Assembly (NCBI GenBank): GCA_033238645.1
Contig: BQXR01000004.1
Coordinates: 62,001-126,000 of the forward strand
Reading direction: 5' to 3'
DNA: 64,000 nt
DNA from: Thiomicrorhabdus sp033238645
GTDB taxonomy: Bacteria > Pseudomonadota > Gammaproteobacteria > Thiomicrospirales > Thiomicrospiraceae
Positions 8,815 to 18,312 of the stretch are shown one piece after another (positions within the stretch are counted from its first letter, which is position 1; the number at the start of each line of letters is the position of its first letter). A program made the translations under genes and the position numbers. The notes under the pieces were generated by a model that saw only the letters and a program-made list of their open reading frames with translations, made no database searches and was not told where the DNA came from.

Positions 8815-9905
8815 TAATTACTTCCCAACCTTTCTCTTTTATAGGAGCCATCTTGTACATGCTGACACCAGCCCTGATTTTCCAAATACCACTGAACAGT
8901 TTTTCTTATACCACTTTCAAATGTTTCTACTGGTAACCAACCCAGCTCCTTCTGAATCTTACTAGCATCTATTGCATAACGCATATCATGACCTGGACGA
9001 TCTGTAACATAAATAATTTGATCCTCGTACTTTGTTTCTTTTGGCTTCACTTCATCCAAAATAGAACAAATTGTTTTTACGACCTCTAGATTTTGCTTTT
9101 CATTGTGACCACCAATATTATAGGTCTCACCAACTTTACCCGTTGTTGCAACTAAGATTAGTGCGCGGGCATGATCTTCAACATAAAGCCAGTCTCTAAT
9201 CTGATTTCCTTTACCATAAACAGGCAATGACTTACCCTCTAATGCATTTAAGATTACAAGCGGGATCAGCTTCTCTGGAAAGTGATGAGGTCCATAATTA
9301 TTTGAACAATTAGTCACTAATGTAGGTAAACAAAATGTTCTTTGCCATGCTCTGACAAGGTGATCAGAAGCCGCTTTACTGGCAGAATAAGGCGAGCTTG
9401 GTTCATATGCTGTCGTTTCAGTAAACAACGGCAAATTCAAATTCTCCTGCCCTGCTGTAACAGCATCAGGGTGAGGTAAATCTCCGTATACCTCATCAGT
9501 AGATATATGATGAAAACGAAACCCTTCTTTCTTATCACCCTCTAAATCATTGTAATAAGCTCTTGCCTGGTCCAACAATGTATAGGTGCCAACAATATTA
9601 GTCTGAATAAATTTACCAGGCCCATCAATCGAACGATCAACATGAGATTCAGCAGCCAAGTGCATAATAATATCAGGTTGATACGTTTCAAAAACACGCT
9701 TCACATTTACAGCATCACAAATATCAACCTGTTCAAAGTTATAGCGTTCATTGCTTTCAATGGATTTAAGTGATTCCAAATTTCCAGCGTAAGTCAACTT
9801 ATCAACATTAACTACAACGTGCTGAGTATCATTTATCAAACCCCTTATAACAGCTGACCCAATAAAACCTGCTCCACCAGTAACCAAAAACTTTTTATTT
9901 TCCAT
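8814..9905 (-). CDS. rmlB: dTDP-glucose 4,6-dehydratase
   Basis: 363 residues, typical for RmlB. It has the Rossmann motif TGGAGFIGS at 9-17, the catalytic STDEVYGDL region and the Tyr-Lys pair in YSASKAASDH. It converts dTDP-glucose to dTDP-4-keto-6-deoxyglucose, the substrate for the downstream FdtA-like isomerase. It is the first gene of the sugar-nucleotide set on this strand and lies 55 bases downstream of glmS. There are no rmlC or rmlD genes here, which argues against rhamnose as the product of this locus. Confidence 0.95.
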   Translation of the reverse strand: MENKKFLVTGGAGFIGSAVIRGLINDTQHVVVNVDKLTYAGNLESLKSIESNERYNFEQVDICDAVNVKRVFETYQPDIIMHLAAESHVDRSIDGPGKFIQTNIVGTYTLLDQARAYYNDLEGDKKEGFRFHHISTDEVYGDLPHPDAVTAGQENLNLPLFTETTAYEPSSPYSASKAASDHLVRAWQRTFCLPTLVTNCSNNYGPHHFPEKLIPLVILNALEGKSLPVYGKGNQIRDWLYVEDHARALILVATTGKVGETYNIGGHNEKQNLEVVKTICSILDEVKPKETKYEDQIIYVTDRPGHDMRYAIDASKIQKELGWLPVETFESGIRKTVQWYLENQGWCQHVQDGSYKRERLGSN

Positions 9906-9960
9906 ATACTTATTCGCTCAAAACTAAATTACACAAACTACTTTTAGCACAACTATAAAT

Positions 9961-11817
9961 TTACTCCACAGTAACTGATTTTGCTAAATTTCTCGGCTGA
10001 TCTACATCAGTACCTTTAATAAGTGCCACATGATAGCTTAATAGCTGTAGCGGAATATTGAAGGTAATTGGTGCTGTTATACGCCCTACATTTGTAGTCG
10101 CTTTAACTACTTTAAAATCTGCCTCTGAACTCACATCAGACTGTTCATCTTCAAAGACGATCATTTGTCCACCACGGGCTTTCACTTCCTGTAAATTCGA
10201 CTTTAACTTCTCTAGTAAATCATCAAGTGGAGCTATCGCCACTACAGGTATTTGATCATCAACAAGTGCTAGTGGCCCATGTTTTAACTCTCCAGCAGGA
10301 TAAGCTTCTGCGTGGATATAACTAATCTCTTTTAGCTTTAAAGCACCTTCCATTGCGATAGGGTACATTGTTCCTCTACCAAGAAATAACGCACTCTCCT
10401 TATCCGCAAAACACTGAGCGATCTCTTTAATCACATTTTCATGCTCTAGTGCATTCCTGAGCAGCCCTGGAAGCTTCTGTAGCCCTTGAACAATATTACG
10501 CTCCTGCTCTTCGGACATAATCCCTTGTGACTTACCCACAGAGGTCATTAACAGTGCCAACGCGACGAGCTGAGTAGTAAAAGCCTTGGTTGAAGCAACA
10601 CCGATTTCTGGACCTGCATTTGTTAAAAACGTCAGATCACTTTCTCTAGTTAGACTTGATTCAGCAACATTACAAATTGTTAAAGTTGAGATATTCTTTT
10701 CGGCTTTAATACTTTTAATTTTCTGTAGTGCCGCAAGTGTATCAGCTGTTTCACCAGACTGACTGATCGTTATAAACAGTGTATTCTTCTGAATCACTGG
10801 GTTTCGGTAACGGTATTCACTTGCAACTTCAACCTGACAAGGTAGGTCAATAATATCTTCAAACCAATATTTGGCGACAAGACCCGAATGATAACTGGTT
10901 CCACAGGCAATAATTTGCACTTGATCAACTGATTTGAAAATACCTTCAGCTTGATGACCAAAGGCTGAAACAAGCACTTTGTCTTGAGTTACTCGACCTT
11001 CTAAAGTATCGATCACTGACTGTGGCTGCTCGAAGATCTCTTTGTGCATATAGTGACGATGTTCACCAAGTTCAACAGAGTGCGCACTTAAACTTGAAAC
11101 TTTGATTGGTCTTTCGACCAAGGAGCCGTCAGTGTCATAAATCTCTACTGCACTACGAGTGACTTTGGCTATATCACCCTCTTCAAGAAAGATAAAGTTT
11201 TGCGTGACGGGCAAAAGAGCGGAAACATCAGAAGCAATAAAATGCTCGCCTATACCAACCCCAATCACTAAGGGACTGCCTTTTCTGGTAACAATTAAGG
11301 TATCAGGATCATCAATGGCAATTACACCTAATGCATAAGCACCTTGAAAGGTTTTAATTGAAAGCTTAACGGCTTCAAATAAGTTACCTTGGGCTTGCTC
11401 TAAATAATGGTGGATACTATGTGCAACAACTTCGGTATCTGTTTCTGAAGTAAAGCGATAGCCCTGTGAAACTTGCTGTTCTTTTAAAGAAGCGTAGTTC
11501 TCAATGATGCCATTATGAACGATGGCTACACGATTATTACAAATATGAGGATGTGCATTATTTTCGGCAGGAACGCCATGAGTTGCCCATCGAGTGTGAG
11601 CAATACCAATTTGACCCATTAAACTTTCTGATCTTTGTTGAATTTTCTGATCAAGATTCTTTATTTTACCTAACGAACGCTCTCGCTTAATCTCGCCAGC
11701 CTGATTTAAAACTGCAATACCAGAGGAGTCATAACCGCGATACTCTAGACGCCTTAACCCCTCTAACAGGATTGGGACTATATTTCGCTCTGCAATTCCA
11801 CCAACAATTCCGCACAT
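9961..11817 (-). CDS. glmS: Glutamine--fructose-6-phosphate aminotransferase
   Basis: 618 residues, slightly longer than the usual 609. The N-terminal class II glutaminase starts MCGIVGGIA with the nucleophile Cys2 and includes RRLEYRGYDSSGIA. Two SIS domains follow, with ITISQSGETADTLAAL and the C-terminal DQPRNLAKSVTVE. It supplies glucosamine 6-phosphate for peptidoglycan and LPS. A strong promoter with extended -10 lies just upstream, so it can be transcribed independently of the glycogen operon. Confidence 0.97.
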   Translation of the reverse strand: MCGIVGGIAERNIVPILLEGLRRLEYRGYDSSGIAVLNQAGEIKRERSLGKIKNLDQKIQQRSESLMGQIGIAHTRWATHGVPAENNAHPHICNNRVAIVHNGIIENYASLKEQQVSQGYRFTSETDTEVVAHSIHHYLEQAQGNLFEAVKLSIKTFQGAYALGVIAIDDPDTLIVTRKGSPLVIGVGIGEHFIASDVSALLPVTQNFIFLEEGDIAKVTRSAVEIYDTDGSLVERPIKVSSLSAHSVELGEHRHYMHKEIFEQPQSVIDTLEGRVTQDKVLVSAFGHQAEGIFKSVDQVQIIACGTSYHSGLVAKYWFEDIIDLPCQVEVASEYRYRNPVIQKNTLFITISQSGETADTLAALQKIKSIKAEKNISTLTICNVAESSLTRESDLTFLTNAGPEIGVASTKAFTTQLVALALLMTSVGKSQGIMSEEQERNIVQGLQKLPGLLRNALEHENVIKEIAQCFADKESALFLGRGTMYPIAMEGALKLKEISYIHAEAYPAGELKHGPLALVDDQIPVVAIAPLDDLLEKLKSNLQEVKARGGQMIVFEDEQSDVSSEADFKVVKATTNVGRITAPITFNIPLQLLSYHVALIKGTDVDQPRNLAKSVTVE

Positions 11818-11857
11818 ATTAAATCAACTCAGTATTCAGTTTCAGTCAAGGGCGGGA

Positions 11858-11890
11858 TTATAGCATGCAAAGCAAGGAAGTTAACTTCGA
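11858..11890 (-). promoter_or_regulatory. Predicted sigma-70 promoter for glmS
   Basis: Read on the minus strand, TGCTATAAT gives an extended -10 box (TATAAT at 11858-11863) with a TTAACT -35-like box 16 bases upstream. It lies about 40 bases before the glmS start codon. This would give glmS and the downstream sugar genes their own transcript. Confidence 0.6.
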
Positions 11891-11913
11891 ATTAATTCCT
11901 GGTTACGTACTTA

Positions 11914-11925
11914 CCCCCCCTGCTC
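11914..11925 (+). repeat. C-tract element copy 1 (C7-TGCTC)
   Basis: Seven C then TGCTC, followed by AAAA, in the gap between the glgP stop and glmS. It is one of about ten copies of the same core in the window. Confidence 0.8.
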
Positions 11926-11979
11926 AAAATTGATTTTGGTCTTTTTATAACCTACAGAACCATACAGAACCTAAAAACC

Positions 11980-14472
11980 CTACTTTTTTATTGAAATTGG
12001 TGTTAGTTTCCAAATATCTTCATTGTATTGCTTCATTGTTCTGTCTGTTGAAAACAGACCACTGCGAGCTGTATTTAGAATACTTTTCTTTATCCATAAA
12101 GTACGATCCTGATAAGCCTGAGAAACCTCTTCCTGTGCATCAATATAACTCTGAAAATCAGCTAATGTCATCCACGGATCACTTGGACTTAGTATTGAGT
12201 TGATAATGTCATTGAAAATACCCGGCTCAAACTGATTAAAGTGGCCTGAACGTAGTAGAGTCATCACTGCTTGTAGATCACTACTCTGGTCTATATAGCG
12301 CTGTGGATAATAGTGCTGACGTAAATCTTCAACCTCAGGAGTCTCTAGCCCAAACAAGAAAAAGTTCTCATCACCAACAGCCTCTCTAATCTCAACATTA
12401 GCACCATCTAAAGTACCAATCGTGAGTGCACCATTCATCATAAACTTCATATTACCCGTACCAGATGCTTCTTTGCCTGCGGTCGAGATTTGCTCAGATA
12501 GATCCGTTCCAGGGCAAATAACTTCCATTGCTGAAACACGATAGTTAGGGATAAATGCAACACGTAACTTATCTCCCACATCAGGATCAGAGTTGACAAC
12601 TTGAGCTACATTATTAATCAGCTTAATAATACTCTTCGCCATGACATAACCAGGGGCTGCTTTACCACCAAAAATAACACTACGACTTGTCCAGCCTTCT
12701 GTATCGCCACATTTAATACGTGAGTACAAGTGAATAACATGTAATATATTTAATAATTGACGTTTATATTCGTGAATTCGCTTCACTTGAACATCAAACA
12801 TAGAGTCAACGTTTAACTTAATCCCAGTATCCTTCTCTACCAACTCTGCTAGACGCTGTTTGTTTGACTGCTTAACGTCATGCCACTTCTTCTGAAAACT
12901 AGCATCATCAACGAACTTCTCAATCTTTTTCAATTGTGTCAGCTCAGTAATCCAACCTTCTCCAATATTTTTCTTCAACAGCTTTCTTAGTTCGGGGTTA
13001 CAGCCCGCTAACCAACGGCGTTGAGTCACACCATTTGTTTTATTATTAAATTTCTCAGGCCACAACTGATAGAAATCATTAAACAGACCCGCTTTCAAAA
13101 GATCGGAGTGCAGTGCTGCTACACCATTAACTGAGTGACTACCCACAATCGCCAAATAAGCCATACAAACATTATTATGTTCATCTATTATCGACATACG
13201 TCTTTGACGATCAGTATCCGCTGGCCACTTCATTGAAATCTCAGTCAAGAAACGTCTATTGATTTCGAAGATAATCTCTAATGGTCTTGGAAGTAGACGT
13301 GAAAATAACTCAACAGGCCAGCGCTCTAAAGCTTCTGGTAACAAGGTATGATTTGTATAAGCCATGGTCTGAGCTGTAATACTCCAGGCGTTATCCCAAG
13401 ACAGTCGCTCTTCATCTATCAGTAAGCGCATCAACTCAGCGACCGCCAAACTAGGGTGAGTATCATTCAACTGAAATGCATTATTTTTTGCAAAGTCATT
13501 AAACGTTTTATGAGCCCCTTTCCACTGTGCAACAATATCTTGTAAAGATGCTGAAACTAGAAAGTACTGCTGCTTTAGACGCAACTTTTTACCATTTTCA
13601 CTTGTGTCATTTGGATACAAAACACGAGTGATATTTTCTGCGGCCCCTTTCTTGGCAATTGCTTCGTGATAAGACCCTGCATTAAATTCAGATAGATCAA
13701 ATCCTTCTTGAGCTGTCGCCGACCACAAACGTAGTGTGTTTACCGTATCATTCTTAAAACCAGGAATTGGCACATCGAACGGAACAGCCAGAACCTCTTC
13801 ATCATACTCCCAGTGAACAATCAGCTCACCCGTATGTGGATCCTTATAGTCACGAGTCACCCCACCAAACTTGATGCATTGAGTATACTCAGAGCGCTGA
13901 GACTCCCAAGGATATAACCCTAACCCCAACCAGTGATCTGGCTCTTCAACCTGATGTCCATCTTGAATAATCTGTCTAAACATACCATATTCATAACGTA
14001 AACCATAACCCATTACTGGCAGCTGCAAAGTTGCACAACTATCCATAAAACAGGCGGCAAGACGCCCTAGACCACCATTACCTAAACCAGCATCCCTTTC
14101 AGCATCTTCAATCTCTTCAAACTTCAATCCAAGATCATACATCGCTTTTTCAGCTTCAGTCTCAATCCCTAAGTTCAAAAGGTTATTCGTTAAAGAACGT
14201 CCAATTAAAAACTCCATCGAAAGATAGTATGCTTTCTTGAGCTTCTTATCATGATAAGCATCCCAAGTTTTTTTCCAGTTCGCCATCAAGCGATCACGTG
14301 TTGCATAAGATAGTGCCTTGAACAGGTAGTAATCATCTGCCTGAATACTTCTACCTAATGTACGACATAGATACCTTAGAAAATCCGCCTCTATATCTTC
14401 TTTTTTCATTCCGACGTGCTGAAGCATCTCTGTCAGTACTTCCATTCTTTTTGCGTCCATTGTTGCTGACAT
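11980..14472 (-). CDS. glgP: Glycogen phosphorylase
   Basis: 830 residues, the normal size of family GT35 phosphorylases. Recognisable blocks are SMEFLIGRSL, DAGLGNGGLGRLAACFMDS, RWPVELFSRLLPR, RIHEYKRQLLN and the PLP-lysine segment EASGTGNMKFMMNGALTIG. It releases glucose 1-phosphate from glycogen. The ATG directly abuts the glgA stop, so synthesis and breakdown enzymes are translated from one message. It is the last gene of the glycogen operon. Confidence 0.97.
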   Translation of the reverse strand: MSATMDAKRMEVLTEMLQHVGMKKEDIEADFLRYLCRTLGRSIQADDYYLFKALSYATRDRLMANWKKTWDAYHDKKLKKAYYLSMEFLIGRSLTNNLLNLGIETEAEKAMYDLGLKFEEIEDAERDAGLGNGGLGRLAACFMDSCATLQLPVMGYGLRYEYGMFRQIIQDGHQVEEPDHWLGLGLYPWESQRSEYTQCIKFGGVTRDYKDPHTGELIVHWEYDEEVLAVPFDVPIPGFKNDTVNTLRLWSATAQEGFDLSEFNAGSYHEAIAKKGAAENITRVLYPNDTSENGKKLRLKQQYFLVSASLQDIVAQWKGAHKTFNDFAKNNAFQLNDTHPSLAVAELMRLLIDEERLSWDNAWSITAQTMAYTNHTLLPEALERWPVELFSRLLPRPLEIIFEINRRFLTEISMKWPADTDRQRRMSIIDEHNNVCMAYLAIVGSHSVNGVAALHSDLLKAGLFNDFYQLWPEKFNNKTNGVTQRRWLAGCNPELRKLLKKNIGEGWITELTQLKKIEKFVDDASFQKKWHDVKQSNKQRLAELVEKDTGIKLNVDSMFDVQVKRIHEYKRQLLNILHVIHLYSRIKCGDTEGWTSRSVIFGGKAAPGYVMAKSIIKLINNVAQVVNSDPDVGDKLRVAFIPNYRVSAMEVICPGTDLSEQISTAGKEASGTGNMKFMMNGALTIGTLDGANVEIREAVGDENFFLFGLETPEVEDLRQHYYPQRYIDQSSDLQAVMTLLRSGHFNQFEPGIFNDIINSILSPSDPWMTLADFQSYIDAQEEVSQAYQDRTLWIKKSILNTARSGLFSTDRTMKQYNEDIWKLTPISIKK

Positions 14473-15993
14473 CTATCTTTTCTCCGAATACAGTTTTGCA
14501 TATTGCTTTGCACTATTTTCCCAACCAAGAGGTTGCTCCATACCTGTCTTTTGTAACTTCTGCCAAGTTCTCTTTTTCCCAAGTAGGAATAGTGCATGTA
14601 ATAAAGTTGATTTTAGGGCATGACGGCTTGTGTCATAAAAAACAAAACCAGTTGCTTTGCCTTCTTTTAAATTTTCTTCAGTGGCATTAACAACGGTATC
14701 AGCTAAACCGCCTGTGTGATGGACAACAGGAGGCGTCCCATAAGCTAAGCTATACATTTGATTTAAACCACATGGCTCAAAACGTGAAGGCATTAAGAAC
14801 AAGTCTGCCCCTGCCTCAACTTGATGGGCTAACACTTCTGAATAACCGATATACACCCAAATACGGTGTGGAAAATCTTTAGCGAACTTATAGAGAGCAA
14901 CTTCAAATTCTTTTTCACCCGTTCCGACGAATATAAAGTTTGCAGTCGTCTCCTTTAATAGATCAGGTAGTACCTCAAGTACTAGATCGATGCCTTTCTG
15001 GGCAACCAAGCGACCAACTAATCCAATTAACGGCTCTTTTAACCAACGTGCCATTTCTGGGTTATCAGACTTTCCATTCTCTGACTGTAAGAAATCCATG
15101 CCTTTTAACAGAGCGGCTTTATTATGTTTTTTACCAACAATACGGCCTTTGTGCGCTGAATAATTTCGCTCAATCAGCGTATCTTTTGCTGGATTCCAGA
15201 CGTTATCATCAATACCATTCAATATACCAATCAGACATTTTTCTGAATCTCTCTGCTGCAAAACCCCCTCAAAACCATAAGCAAAGGCTGGGTAACAGAT
15301 CTCTTTCGCATAGGTAGGGCTAACCGTTGTGACATAATCTGATTTAATTAGTCCCGCTTTAAGCATAGAGAAGTGACCATAAAACTCAACACCTTCAGAG
15401 CCCCACAAATGCCAATCTAATCTTAAATTATCAAATAAAGATTTAGGGAAATTACCTGGATAAGCCATATTATGCACAGTAAAAATCGTTTTAGGGGGTT
15501 CAGCTTCTACACTTAAGAGCGCAGGAACCAATCCCGTCTGCCAATCATTAGCATGAACTACATCCGCTTTCCACTTAAGCCCCACTCTATCCATGGCCAA
15601 TTCAGTCACTACTTTAGAAAAAACGGCAAAACGCTCTCCATTGTCCCACCAGTCAGAACCATCATCAGCTAAGTATGGCGTACCAGAACGATCAAATAAT
15701 TCAGGAATATCAACCAGCCAAACAGGGACATTCACACCCTCAATTGACCCTGATTTGATTTTCAGAATTCTAACATGAAAAGGTCTTTCACAGCCTTCTA
15801 CAGTTAGCTCCGCTACTTGTTTAATAATCTTGCCACAACTATATTTCTCAAGTACAGATCGATAAGCAGGCAACACTAAACGTACCTTATGCTTCAATTC
15901 AACCAAAGCATTTGGCAAACTTCCAGAGACATCTGCTAAACCACCTGTTTTAATAAATGGGTGTGCTTCTGGGGTAGCAAAAAGAATTTTCAT
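14473..15993 (-). CDS. glgA: Glycogen synthase (ADP-glucose type)
   Basis: 506 residues, family GT5. The ADP-glucose-binding KTGGLADVSGSLP is at the N-terminus. The C-terminal GT-B half shows GLVGRLVAQKGIDLV, PSRFEPCGLNQMYSLAYGTPPVV and HHTGGLADTV. It extends alpha-1,4 chains with glucose from ADP-glucose made by the GlgC encoded upstream. It sits 27 bases after glgB and abuts glgP. Confidence 0.97.
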   Translation of the reverse strand: MKILFATPEAHPFIKTGGLADVSGSLPNALVELKHKVRLVLPAYRSVLEKYSCGKIIKQVAELTVEGCERPFHVRILKIKSGSIEGVNVPVWLVDIPELFDRSGTPYLADDGSDWWDNGERFAVFSKVVTELAMDRVGLKWKADVVHANDWQTGLVPALLSVEAEPPKTIFTVHNMAYPGNFPKSLFDNLRLDWHLWGSEGVEFYGHFSMLKAGLIKSDYVTTVSPTYAKEICYPAFAYGFEGVLQQRDSEKCLIGILNGIDDNVWNPAKDTLIERNYSAHKGRIVGKKHNKAALLKGMDFLQSENGKSDNPEMARWLKEPLIGLVGRLVAQKGIDLVLEVLPDLLKETTANFIFVGTGEKEFEVALYKFAKDFPHRIWVYIGYSEVLAHQVEAGADLFLMPSRFEPCGLNQMYSLAYGTPPVVHHTGGLADTVVNATEENLKEGKATGFVFYDTSRHALKSTLLHALFLLGKKRTWQKLQKTGMEQPLGWENSAKQYAKLYSEKR

Positions 15994-16020
15994 ACAGGTT
16001 CCTAATTCAATTTCTTAGAT

Positions 16021-18249
16021 TTATTTTAGTTTTAAAACGATGACACTTAACGGTGGTAGCGTAAGCTCTGCTGAGTATGGTTGATTCATCCACTCTTGAT
16101 CCTCTGTACAAACTACCCCGTTGTTACCTTTATTACTGCCACCAAAGAGCTCCGAATCAGAATTTACTACCTCTAAATAGGTTCCAGACTCTGGTAGACC
16201 TATACGATAGTGCTCTCTAGGAACGGGGGTAAAATTAAATACACAGATTAACTTCTCATGTTCACTTTGGCGTATAAAGCTCAATATTGATTTCTCATAA
16301 TCATGACAGTCAATCCACTCAAAACCTTGACTATCAAAGTCACGTTCATAGAGTGCTGGAGAGTTCTTATAAAGCTCATTCACTGCCTTGACCAATAGTT
16401 GAACACCTCGATTTAAGCCATGGTCACACAGATACCAATCCAAGGCACGAGACTCTGACCACTCACCCCACTGGGCAAATTCACAGCCCATAAATAGGAG
16501 CTTTTTCCCAGGATTTAATATCTGATATGCCAGCAATAAGCGTACATTTGCTGCCTTCTGCCAATCATCACCAGGCATCTTTTGAATCAAAGATCCTTTC
16601 AGGTGAACGACTTCATCATGAGACAATGGCGAGATAAAGTTTTCGGTATAAGCGTACACCTGACTAAAAGTGAGCTGGTTATGGTGGTATGGTCGGTAGA
16701 TTGGTTCTTTCTCAAAATAATCTAAGCTGTCATTCATCCAGCCCATATTCCACTTCATAGAGAAGCCTAAGCCCCCCATCCAAGTTGGTCTTGAAACCAT
16801 TGGCCATGAAGTTGACTCTTCAGCCATCACCACCACACCTGGACACTGAGCATGAACTTCTTCATTTAGCGTACGAATAAAATCAATAGCTTCTAGGTTC
16901 TCTCGTCCACCATGTTCATTAGGAACCCACTCACCCGCCTCACGAGAGTAATCTAAATAGAGCATAGAAGCGACAGCATCTACTCGTAATCCATCAATAT
17001 GTAACTCTTTCAGCCAATAGAGGGCATTACTAATTAGAAAGTTTTTAACTTCATTACGGCCAAAATTGAATATATACGTGCCCCAATCTTGATGTTCACC
17101 CTTACGAGGATCCTCATGCTCATAGAGCGCAGTACCATCAAAACGACCTAATGCAAACTCATCCTTAGGGAAGTGAGCAGGCACCCAGTCTAAAAACACA
17201 CCAATATTATGCTGGTGACAATAATCCACAAAATAACGTAGATCATCAGGTGATCCAAAACGACTGGTTGGTGCAAAATAGCCCGTCGCCTGATAACCCC
17301 AAGACTCGTCCAAAGGATGTTCCGAAATAGGTAATAGCTCAATATGAGTAAAGCCCATCCAAGTAACATACTCAACTAAGCGATGTGCAATTTCTCTATA
17401 ATTCAGGAATTTACCGTCATCAGTTCGCTGCCATGACCCAAGATGAACTTCATAGATATTAATAGGTGATTTTTGCCAATCAAATTCAGCTAAAGATTTT
17501 GACCAAGCCTGATCTTTCCAATGATACTCTGAGTCATAGACAATACAGCCTGTTGCAGGCCTAAACTCCATCGCTTGTGCATAAGGATCTGTTTTAGTAA
17601 ATGTATGGCCAGTTTGACAATTTCTAATCTCAAACTTATAGACATCACCCGCCTGTAAACCAGGAATAAACAACTCCCATACACCAGATCCGCCCCCTAC
17701 TCGCATAGGATGACGTAAACCGTGCCAACCATTAAAGTCACCCACTACTGAAATACGTTCTGCCGAAGGTGCCCAAACCGCAAACTGCACCCCTTTAACA
17801 CCATCAATTTCCTTAGGATGAGCCCCTAGTACGTTATAAATCTGCCAGTGCTGTCCCTGAGCAAAAAGGTGTAAGTCTAGCTCTCCTAATTGAGGCATAA
17901 AAGTGTAAGGGGAAGCCATCGTGTACTTCGACCCATCTGCTTCAACCCAGCTCACCGTAAAGTGCTGAGCCAAGCTCGCCTTAGATTTTGCATCCAATTT
18001 AGCTATAAATAGGTCTGTACCATCAACTCGAGTTAACTCAGTACCGTTATCCAATTTAGCTGACTCAGCTGTTGGTAACCAAACTCTAACTTCCCACGCC
18101 TGATTTTTTTTAGACTTAGCCGTATTGCCTTTGGCCTTCTCAACCGCATGACAGCCTAAAAATGTAAATGGATCGTGGTGACGCCCCTGCTGCAAAAGCT
18201 CAAGATTCTGCTGCAGAATTGGATCTAACATTTGCCAACTTAATTTCAT
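16021..18249 (-). CDS. glgB: 1,4-alpha-glucan branching enzyme
   Basis: 742 residues. An N-terminal extra domain precedes the CBM48 module (GVQFAVWAPSAERISVVGDFNGW), followed by a GH13 barrel with the nucleophile region GLRVDAVASMLYLDYSR, the acid VVMAEEST and LSHDEVVHLKGSL. It transfers alpha-1,4 segments to 1,6 branch points in glycogen. The family usually begins with a similar long N-terminal region, so the start at 18249 is reasonable. It lies between malQ and glgA in the glycogen operon. Confidence 0.96.
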   Translation of the reverse strand: MKLSWQMLDPILQQNLELLQQGRHHDPFTFLGCHAVEKAKGNTAKSKKNQAWEVRVWLPTAESAKLDNGTELTRVDGTDLFIAKLDAKSKASLAQHFTVSWVEADGSKYTMASPYTFMPQLGELDLHLFAQGQHWQIYNVLGAHPKEIDGVKGVQFAVWAPSAERISVVGDFNGWHGLRHPMRVGGGSGVWELFIPGLQAGDVYKFEIRNCQTGHTFTKTDPYAQAMEFRPATGCIVYDSEYHWKDQAWSKSLAEFDWQKSPINIYEVHLGSWQRTDDGKFLNYREIAHRLVEYVTWMGFTHIELLPISEHPLDESWGYQATGYFAPTSRFGSPDDLRYFVDYCHQHNIGVFLDWVPAHFPKDEFALGRFDGTALYEHEDPRKGEHQDWGTYIFNFGRNEVKNFLISNALYWLKELHIDGLRVDAVASMLYLDYSREAGEWVPNEHGGRENLEAIDFIRTLNEEVHAQCPGVVVMAEESTSWPMVSRPTWMGGLGFSMKWNMGWMNDSLDYFEKEPIYRPYHHNQLTFSQVYAYTENFISPLSHDEVVHLKGSLIQKMPGDDWQKAANVRLLLAYQILNPGKKLLFMGCEFAQWGEWSESRALDWYLCDHGLNRGVQLLVKAVNELYKNSPALYERDFDSQGFEWIDCHDYEKSILSFIRQSEHEKLICVFNFTPVPREHYRIGLPESGTYLEVVNSDSELFGGSNKGNNGVVCTEDQEWMNQPYSAELTLPPLSVIVLKLK

Positions 18250-18312
18250 ATTTGATAACCAACTTAATAGAACTAATCTTAAAACAAAGGAGTGTATCTA
18301 AAGGTGTAATTT

